DNA of 15,000 nucleotides from Stramonita haemastoma (taxonomy: Eukaryota; Mollusca; Gastropoda; Neogastropoda; Muricidae), in the NCBI GenBank assembly GCA_030674155.1, contig CM060325.1, positions 53,972,034-53,987,033 of the forward strand, given 5' to 3'. Shown here in pieces: positions 10,118-15,000 of this stretch. The first letter of the stretch is position 1. Each line of letters opens with the position of its first letter. Position numbers and translations under genes: made by a program. The notes under the pieces are model-generated. The model was not told where the DNA came from, searched no databases, and saw nothing but the letters and a program-made list of their open reading frames with translations.

Positions 10118-10352
10118 CTGGTCCGCAAGCTGGTGTCTGAGAAAGAAATGTGTACTTTCTTTTAGTTCTTCGGCTAGAACTTTGAGGTTCACCAATGGTG
10201 AGACTTTTCGTATGCAACCGTTTTTGCTTACCATGAAGGTAGCCGCATTCCAATTTTTGATCGGGTTCAAGCACTGTATATTATCTAGGTTTGGGTGTGT
10301 ATCCTGTAACATGGCCACTGTTAAATAATGTTATCTCTCTCTGTTACGCACA
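10118..10352 (-). mobile_element. Candidate element R3, copy 2
   Basis: The minus strand carries TTAACAGTGGCCATGTTACA, GGATACACACCC and then AATGCGGCTACCTTCATGGT onward, aligning with 7997-8180. The plus-strand end, GTGTATCCTGTAACATGGCC through ATCTCTCTCTGTTACGCAC, aligns with 8437-8512 and ends at a CATA array. A 68-codon minus-strand frame (10318-10112) covers it. The related copy at 8 kb has an in-frame stop at the equivalent of codon 45, so I do not call it coding. Confidence 0.5.
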
Positions 10353-10559
10353 TACATACATACATACATACATACATACATACATGCATACATACATACA
10401 TACATACATACATACATACATACATACATACATACATGCATGCATGCATGCATGCATGCATACATACATACATACATACATACATACATACATACATACA
10501 TACATACATACATACTAATACATACATACATACATACATACATACATACATACATACAT
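10351..10559. repeat. (CATA)n array with central (GCAT)n block
   Basis: CATA tetranucleotides flank a block of about 26 bp of GCAT units at about 10435-10460, with further GCAT at 10385. The GCAT block is self-complementary and could extrude as a cruciform. A single TACTAATA interruption lies near 10513. Confidence 0.95.
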
Positions 10560-10663
10560 GTCACGGAGTGCATGCGCGCACCCCGCCACCACCCCCACCC
10601 CCCACACGCACGCACACACACATGGAGAAAGAGAGACAGCCAGCCGGACAGAGATAGATCTAT

Positions 10664-10664
10664 T

Positions 10665-10699
<35 letters not shown>

Positions 10700-10711
10700 T
10701 GATAGACAGAC

Positions 10712-10803
<92 letters not shown>

Positions 10804-10805
10804 TT

Positions 10806-10836
<31 letters not shown>
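10664..10836. repeat. (GACA)n(GATA)n(GACA)n compound array
   Basis: GACA units (about 10664-10712) change to a GATA array of about 95 bp (10711-10804) and back to GACA (10810-10836). R2 copy 3 begins just after it. Confidence 0.95.
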
Positions 10837-10837
<1 letters not shown>

Positions 10838-10846
10838 AGAGACAAG

Positions 10847-11100
10847 AGATCACATTTACACTACTTAAGTTCAGGAAGGACAGGAGACATTGGAAGACCC
10901 AGGTGGGGGTGCAAGGAGAAGCGTGTTAATAACTGGCGTTACAATATGTAAAGGGAAGACTTACAGGCTGTTTGGTGTGGATGTCCTTTTCAATCTGATT
11001 TAATTGATTACGTCGACGGCTAAGGCACAGGAAACATTATCACTTAAACAACCCATCCACCAGCCTATTAGTTTTACTTCATCCCTTCTTATTTTTACAA
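10847..11100 (+). repeat. Dispersed family R2, copy 3 (truncated)
   Basis: It matches copies 1 and 2 from its first bases: CACATTTACACTACTTAAG, GTTCAGGAAGGACAGGAGA, TTGGAAGACCCAGG, AAGGGAAGACTTACAGGCTG, GATGTCCTTTTCAATCTGAT and CAACCCATCCACCA. Similarity fades at about 11080, where a minisatellite begins, so this copy is 3' truncated. Confidence 0.7.
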
Positions 11101-11229
11101 TAGACATTATCAATACACCCTACTTTCCCCTTTACCCGTGGCTATCATCAATAACCTACTTCCCCCTTCTATCTTGGATATTATTATCAACACACCCTAC
11201 CAAAACTTTTTCCCCATCCATTAGACCCT

Positions 11230-11249
11230 GAGTGGTGGTCTGGGCGCTA

Positions 11250-11280
<31 letters not shown>

Positions 11281-11520
11281 CGTGTGTTACACATCACTAT
11301 TTAGCGCACGTAAAAAAACCCACGGCAACAAGGGGGTTGTCCCTGGCAAAATTCTGTAGAAAGAAGCCACTCTGATAGGGAAACAAATACACTTGCATGC
11401 AGGAAAAAGAAAAAAAAATGGGTAGGCGCTGCACATGTGGCGACGCGCTCTCCCCGGGGAGAGCAGCCCGAATTTCACGCAGAGAAATCTGCGTGACATA
11501 AAGTGGTACAAAAAAAAAAA
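11230..11520 (+). mobile_element. SINE, 5'-truncated, molluscan type
   Basis: The central domain CTTTCGGATGAGACGATAAA, with CCGAGGTCCCGTGTG following it, is one I recall as conserved in SINEs of molluscs and other metazoans. The 3' end has GGGGAGAGCAGCCCGAATTT, then a stem with 9-bp arms closed by GAAA (11475-11496), then an A run (11510-11520). SINEs of this type are mobilised by LINE proteins that recognise a shared 3' tail. The tRNA-like head with A and B boxes is missing, so the copy is dead on arrival. It sits within a minisatellite, and no target-site duplication was obvious. Family assignment is from memory and needs a repeat library. Confidence 0.8.
11447..11496 (+). other. Two consecutive perfect inverted repeats in the SINE 3' end
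   Basis: GCTCTCCCCGGGGAGAGC (11447-11464) is a perfect 18-nt palindrome. Ten bases later TCACGCAGA and TCTGCGTGA (11475-11483 and 11488-11496) pair perfectly around a GAAA tetraloop. In RNA this second stem-loop would be a GNRA-capped hairpin close to the tail, a plausible reverse-transcriptase recognition site. Confidence 0.8.
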
Positions 11521-11887
11521 CAACTACACCCTACTTTCCACTTCACCCCGGGTATTGTCAACAACCTACTTCCAACTCTTTCCCAGATACATTTTATCAA
11601 TACTTCCTACTTTCCTCTTTCCTCCTCTCAATGATGAACACACTCACGAGTTCTAGAATCCCCCCCCCCCTGGATATTATCAATACACCCCCAGGGACCA
11701 GGTGTCTGTAAAAATACACTATCTGAAACAGTCCTGCCAGACAGACTAGTCCAGTCTCTCTCTCTTCTATGGCCCCTGGCTGTTGCCAACCCATCAATTC
11801 AGTCTGCTAACGAGGCTAATATGTATCAAAAACCCAGGGTTCCTCCACGTACTGTGTGCAATCAGGATTGCACAATGTAAGAATAAG

Positions 11888-11924
11888 TTTCTTTCTTTTC
11901 TTTTCTTTTCTCTCTCTCTCTCTC

Positions 11925-11997
<73 letters not shown>

Positions 11998-12140
11998 TTC
12001 TCTCTCTGTCTGTCTTCGTCTTTCTCACTGTCTGTGTCTGTCTTTCTCTCTGTCTGTGTCTGTTTCTCTGTCTGTCTAACCGTCCGTCCGTCTGTCTATA
12101 TCTGTATGTCTACATCTCTCTCTCTCTCTCTCCCTCTCCT

Positions 12141-12196
<56 letters not shown>

Positions 12197-12200
12197 TCTC
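11888..12200. repeat. TTTTC then CT/TCTG pyrimidine tract
   Basis: TTTTC units at 11890-11910 are followed by CT arrays with CCTC, TCTG (12007-12100) and CCGT interruptions. The plus strand is almost purely pyrimidine. Open frames of Ser/Leu here are artefacts. Confidence 0.95.
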
Positions 12201-12225
12201 ACTCACACTCACTCACTCACCTACA

Positions 12226-12246
12226 CTCACACACACACACACACAC

Positions 12247-12315
<69 letters not shown>

Positions 12316-12327
12316 ACACACACACAT
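12226..12327. repeat. (CA)n microsatellite
   Basis: About 100 bp of CA with two interruptions (CAACA near 12247 and TACA near 12311) follows ACTC units at 12200-12225. Confidence 0.95.
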
Positions 12328-12480
12328 TCAATGGGATTTTCGCCTAGAGTTAACATCAGTGCCAACTCCACTCCCCAAAAGACTTTCGGGAAAGAAACAA
12401 ACTGAGATCCTGCAAATGTTAAGAGAATATCTTGCACACACGATAAAACCCGTTCCGCAATTCAAAACAGTAGGGCGTTC

Positions 12481-12622
12481 TGTGCCGGGTGGTAACAGAT
12501 GACAAAATATTACAAAACAGCATACACATGGGAACTTCATTTTTAAGAAAATATACACATATACAATTAAAAAAGACACGAGTGCAAAATTCAATTATCT
12601 TCTAAATAAAAGAATAAATAGG
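12481..12622 (+). repeat. Dispersed repeat family R1, copy 3
   Basis: GGTAACAGATGACAAAATAT, TACAAAACAGCATACACATG and GGAACT are shared with the other copies. The right half is more diverged: ACACGAGTGCAAAATTCAAT replaces GCACATGAGTGCTTATTCC, and it ends in AAATAAAAGAATAAATA. Confidence 0.65.
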
Positions 12623-12880
12623 TAAGAAGTAAACACACACTAATACAAACAGACAAAAACTGACAATGACTAGCTTGTACATGCAACTCTTAAACTTCAA
12701 CACTTCTCTTTTTCGTCCAAATTTTCTAGGAAGGAGTGCAATAAAAGATATGAGCACATGAACGAATAAAAAAGAAAGTTAAACAAATAGCCACATAAAT
12801 AAATAGCAGTAGTCTTTACAGTGTATCTTTAAACTAGCCAAAAAAAACAACCCAACCAAATACTTGGGAAAGGCTGAAAT
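12623..12880. other. AT-rich sequence without recognised features
   Basis: No repeat or gene was identified. Several AATAAA-like words occur by composition. Confidence 0.45.
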
Positions 12881-12889
12881 AACCTATGT

Positions 12890-13163
12890 GGTCGTTGGGC
12901 CATGGGGAGAGAGATGTTAAAAACCTCTTTTTCTCTAGGGGCCCGCGTATTGAGAGTGAATCCCATCTCCTCTTCCTTGCTGCTTTACCTTCCTTGACCC
13001 TAAAGAGGGCAGTTACCCAATTACAGCTAGGTGAACTAGGGGACTGTACTGAAGCCGAGGCACGGAGACGGTCACCCATCCACTTGGAACCACGCTCAAT
13101 GCTGTTTAACCTTAGTTTACGGAAAAAAAAACGAGCGCTCTAACCATTGAGCTAACTCGTCCC
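12890..13163 (-). mobile_element. tRNA-headed SINE on the minus strand
   Basis: On the minus strand, GGACGAGTTAGCTCAATGG (13162-13144), followed by TTAGAGCGCTCG, is a tRNA-like 5' end with an A box; it lies at the right edge. A run of T interrupts the anticodon region. Then come GGTTAAACAGC (13111-13101) and GGTTCCAAGTGGATGGGTGA (13092-13073), which serves as a B-box-like sequence and also resembles 5S rRNA. AGTTCACCTAGCTGTAATTG and AAGGAAGGTAAAGCAGCAAG further on match motifs I recall from molluscan SINEs. The 3' end is not clear. It could not make a normal tRNA. Confidence 0.75.
13061..13116 (-). other. Segment resembling the 3' half of 5S rRNA
   Basis: Within the SINE, TGGATGGGTGACCG (13083-13070) is identical to the box C region of animal 5S rRNA, and the preceding GTTAAACAGCATTGAGC lines up with the 5S box A region (GTTAAGCA...GGGC) with mainly transitions. 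The order and spacing fit 5S. A degenerate tRNA T-arm with chance similarity is the main alternative. Confidence 0.4.
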
Positions 13164-13434
13164 CAAAATAACTACCTAACCAACTAAAATACAAGCCATT
13201 ATAGCTAGCCTCTCTCTTTTTCAATATATCAAAAACCAAACTACAAGTGTTATAAATACGGCGCGGTCGCTCCAGCGCTAATGGACAAAGTTCAGGGACC
13301 TAACTAAGCTCAGGACGGGATATCTATCGACAGTGTTCCAGCCCCACAGTGGCAGTGAAAAGAGTTGGGCTTTTCTCCGCTTCTAATCAATTCGGCAACT
13401 GACTCTTTGACATGACCTTGTAGGTTGGATTCAC
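13164..13434. other. Sequence without recognised genes
   Basis: It contains a TATAAATA word at 13251-13258 followed by a GC-rich stretch (GGCGCGGTCGC). No transcript or coding region can be linked to it, so it is not called a promoter. Confidence 0.4.
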
Positions 13435-13533
13435 TCTCTGTCTCTCCATCTCTGACTCCATCTCTCTCTGTCTCTCTCTGTCTCTGTGTCTGTCTCTCTC
13501 TTTGTCATTCTCCTCTCTCTCTCTCCTCTCTCA

Positions 13534-13586
<53 letters not shown>

Positions 13587-13589
13587 ACA

Positions 13590-13650
<61 letters not shown>

Positions 13651-13669
13651 ACCACACACACACACACAC
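13435..13669. repeat. (CT)n then (CA)n microsatellite
   Basis: CT with TCTG, CTCC and ATCTC interruptions runs to about 13586, then an 80-bp CA array with two CACC interruptions. It repeats the CT-to-CA order of 11910-12327. Confidence 0.95.
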
Positions 13670-14050
13670 TCTCTTTTGCTCACACTCTGAAACCCATAGG
13701 CGTTTTCCCTCCCCCAATACAAAGAACTGATAAAGAAGCTATTAATTGCTCACAGGGCACTTGAAATACTTGCACGTCCGTGGCTTGGTTGGCAGTAATG
13801 ATCCTAGCCGCTCAATACACGGTAATCAACCACCCTCAATAATCCCCCGCCCCCTCCTGGTCCCTCCATCCCCTGACCTTGTCTGTAGGTGTGACAATCG
13901 ATGGTGAAAAACAGGCTTAATTATAAAAAAAGAAAAGAAGAAGAAGCAAAGTACATACTTGCCACAATAAGACTCACAAAAAAGGACTGAAATAGAAAAG
14001 AAGGGACGAATAATGAAAAGGCACAAACTGGGATGATGTGAAGATATAAG
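13670..14050. other. Sequence without recognised features
   Basis: About 380 bp of ordinary sequence with a purine-rich AAGAAG stretch at 13930-13950. No gene, RNA or repeat family was recognised. Confidence 0.45.
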
Positions 14051-14053
14051 GTA

Positions 14054-14087
14054 GGAGAGAGAGAGGGAGGGGGAGAGGAGGAAGGGG

Positions 14088-14173
<86 letters not shown>

Positions 14174-14217
14174 AGGGGGCAGAAGACAGGCAAACAGACA
14201 GACAGACAGACAGACAG
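14054..14217. repeat. (GA)n array followed by (GACA)n
   Basis: GGGAGG-interrupted GA, then pure GA at about 14091-14155 and again to 14173, then GACA units at 14195-14217. Unlike the other GACA arrays in the window, no R2 copy follows it. Confidence 0.95.
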
Positions 14218-14386
14218 TGGAAAGATGTCCCAAACCAAAGCAAAGGAAGGGGGGGGGGGTAGAGACAGATCAGTTCCAGACCTGTCTGCTGACGTGAGAT
14301 TGGCACCAAGGACACAAGACAGGGCGCAACACGGGGAAAAGGAGAGGAAGAGTTGGCAAATTTGCTGACGGGAAATGACAGCATAG

Positions 14387-14388
<2 letters not shown>

Positions 14389-14434
<46 letters not shown>

Positions 14435-14455
14435 GCGGTTGGGGGGGGGGGGGGG
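14389..14455. repeat. (GA)n then poly-G run
   Basis: A GA array ends at 14431 and is followed, after TGGCGGTT, by 15 consecutive G (14441-14455). Another G run of 11 lies at 14249-14259. Poly-G runs can form quadruplexes and are error-prone in sequencing. Confidence 0.9.
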
Positions 14456-14459
14456 TGCA

Positions 14460-14646
14460 GACAGAGAAATAGAGACAATAGTTCATTCCTGCACAGCCCA
14501 TAGCCTCTCATGACGGGAACTATCTCAGCATTCATTCATAAGCACAATGGTTTTGAACACACAAAATACAGTTGAATTTTACATATCACGAATGAGCCAT
14601 TCCCTGTCGCTGTAAAGACCTATTCAGATACACAGCTACATTTATT
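14460..14646. other. Sequence without recognised features
   Basis: Ordinary non-repetitive sequence; nothing identified. Confidence 0.45.
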
Positions 14647-14785
14647 GCACAGATAACAAAAAAATTCAAATCCGCATACACACAGGGACTGAGTGTAAAA
14701 AAAACAAAAAAAAAAACAAAGCACACGAGTGTTTATTCCATTATCCTCGAAATTAAAAAAAAAAAAACTTTAAAAAAAAATCAAT
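14647..14785 (+). repeat. Dispersed repeat family R1, copy 4
   Basis: It starts within the family at ACAGATAACA and continues with CGCATACACACAGGGACTGA, TGTAAAAAAAAC, AGCACACGAGTGTTTATTCC and ATTATCCTCGAAATT, then an A-rich end of more than 10 A. The first 30 or so bases of copies 1 and 2 are missing or diverged. A-runs have expanded compared with copy 1. Confidence 0.7.
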
Positions 14786-15000
14786 AACCTATTCCTTCTT
14801 GTTTGCATGCCAGAGGTAAACTTAACTGACTTGAGAATTTTTCTAACTTACCAGGCATTTTCAAATCTTTCCCTCTTAAAGCTTTGAATTTAAAGAAAAA
14901 TAAATTCCATCACAATTACCATTCTTGAAATCCCTATCATTCTATGACCTGTAGCGGTGATATTTTCTTCCCGTTTCTCTTGGACTACAGCTTCAAGGTT
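14786..15000. other. AT-rich sequence at the window end
   Basis: No feature was recognised. The window is cut here, so a gene or repeat extending beyond it could not be seen. Confidence 0.4.

Larger units (their letters stand above)
11101..11695. repeat. Imperfect ~37-bp minisatellite, interrupted by a SINE
   Basis: Units carry TATCAATACACCCTACTTTC and related sequence. They begin near 11103, 11142, 11180, 11521, 11557 and 11593, and partially at 11673. Units are diverged from one another. The series is split by the SINE at 11230-11520 and by a C run of 12 around 11660-11671. The plus strand is strongly pyrimidine-biased. Confidence 0.65.

Noticed and set aside
10112..10318. 68-codon minus-strand open frame that looks protein-like
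   Set aside because: The related sequence at 8088-8180 has an in-frame stop and its differences show no codon periodicity, so this appears to be part of a non-coding repeat.
13131..13163. tRNA gene on the minus strand
   Set aside because: Only the D-arm half is tRNA-like. The anticodon arm is interrupted by a T run and the acceptor stem has no 3' partner. It fits a SINE head.
13251..13258. TATAAATA as a core promoter
   Set aside because: No coding sequence or transcript structure follows, and such a word is expected by chance in a 15-kb AT-rich window.

Overview
This window looks like non-coding DNA from an animal nuclear genome, most likely a lophotrochozoan and probably a gastropod mollusc. 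Three things point that way. There are no dense open reading frames or bacterial-style genes. Microsatellites of many motifs (GA/CT, CA/GT, GACA, GATA, CATA, CTCTG) are exceptionally abundant. Two tRNA-type SINE relatives carry sequence motifs that I recall from molluscan SINEs. The species assignment is inference. I found no protein-coding gene, exon, rRNA gene, functional tRNA gene or CRISPR array that I can support; the long open frames are translations of simple repeats.

Layout. 1-700 is apparently unique sequence with short simple runs. 701-850 is the first copy of a short dispersed family with an A-rich end (here called R1), followed by a TCTG/TC array. 941 to about 5150 holds the most striking structure: four copies (A-D) of a roughly 1-1.2 kb tandem compound unit. 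Each unit has a conserved core of about 590 bp, preceded by a CT array and usually followed by GA, GT and GTGC arrays, then a second conserved segment of about 390 bp. Copy B has lost much of the second segment, and copy D has a diverged one. A CA and GACA array (5151-5300) leads into a second dispersed family (R2), seen at 5301, 7406 and 10847. Every R2 copy begins exactly where a GACA, GA or GATA array ends. Between R2 copies there is mostly featureless sequence.

7990-8512 and 10118-10352 hold a third family (R3). Its two ends appear to be inverted repeats of each other, and its outer edge abuts a CA or CATA array. 8511-9042 is a long CA/CT array containing a duplicated 128-bp compound block. 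9315-10031 is a CTCTG pentanucleotide satellite with an inverted R1 copy inserted in it. 10351-10846 is CATA/GCAT followed by GACA/GATA. 11101-11700 is an imperfect minisatellite of about 37 bp interrupted by a 5'-truncated SINE (11230-11520). 11888-12327 is CT then CA. Further R1 copies lie at 12481 and 14647. A minus-strand SINE with a tRNA-like head and a segment resembling the 3' half of 5S rRNA lies at about 12890-13163. The remainder is CT/CA, GA and poly-G tracts in otherwise unremarkable sequence.

Taken together, the window is a dense array of microsatellite-associated mobile or duplicated elements. No set of genes works together here. The best candidates for something undescribed are the four-copy compound unit and the R1, R2 and R3 families, whose edges repeatedly coincide with microsatellites. 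All alignments were done by eye, so identities and boundaries are approximate.
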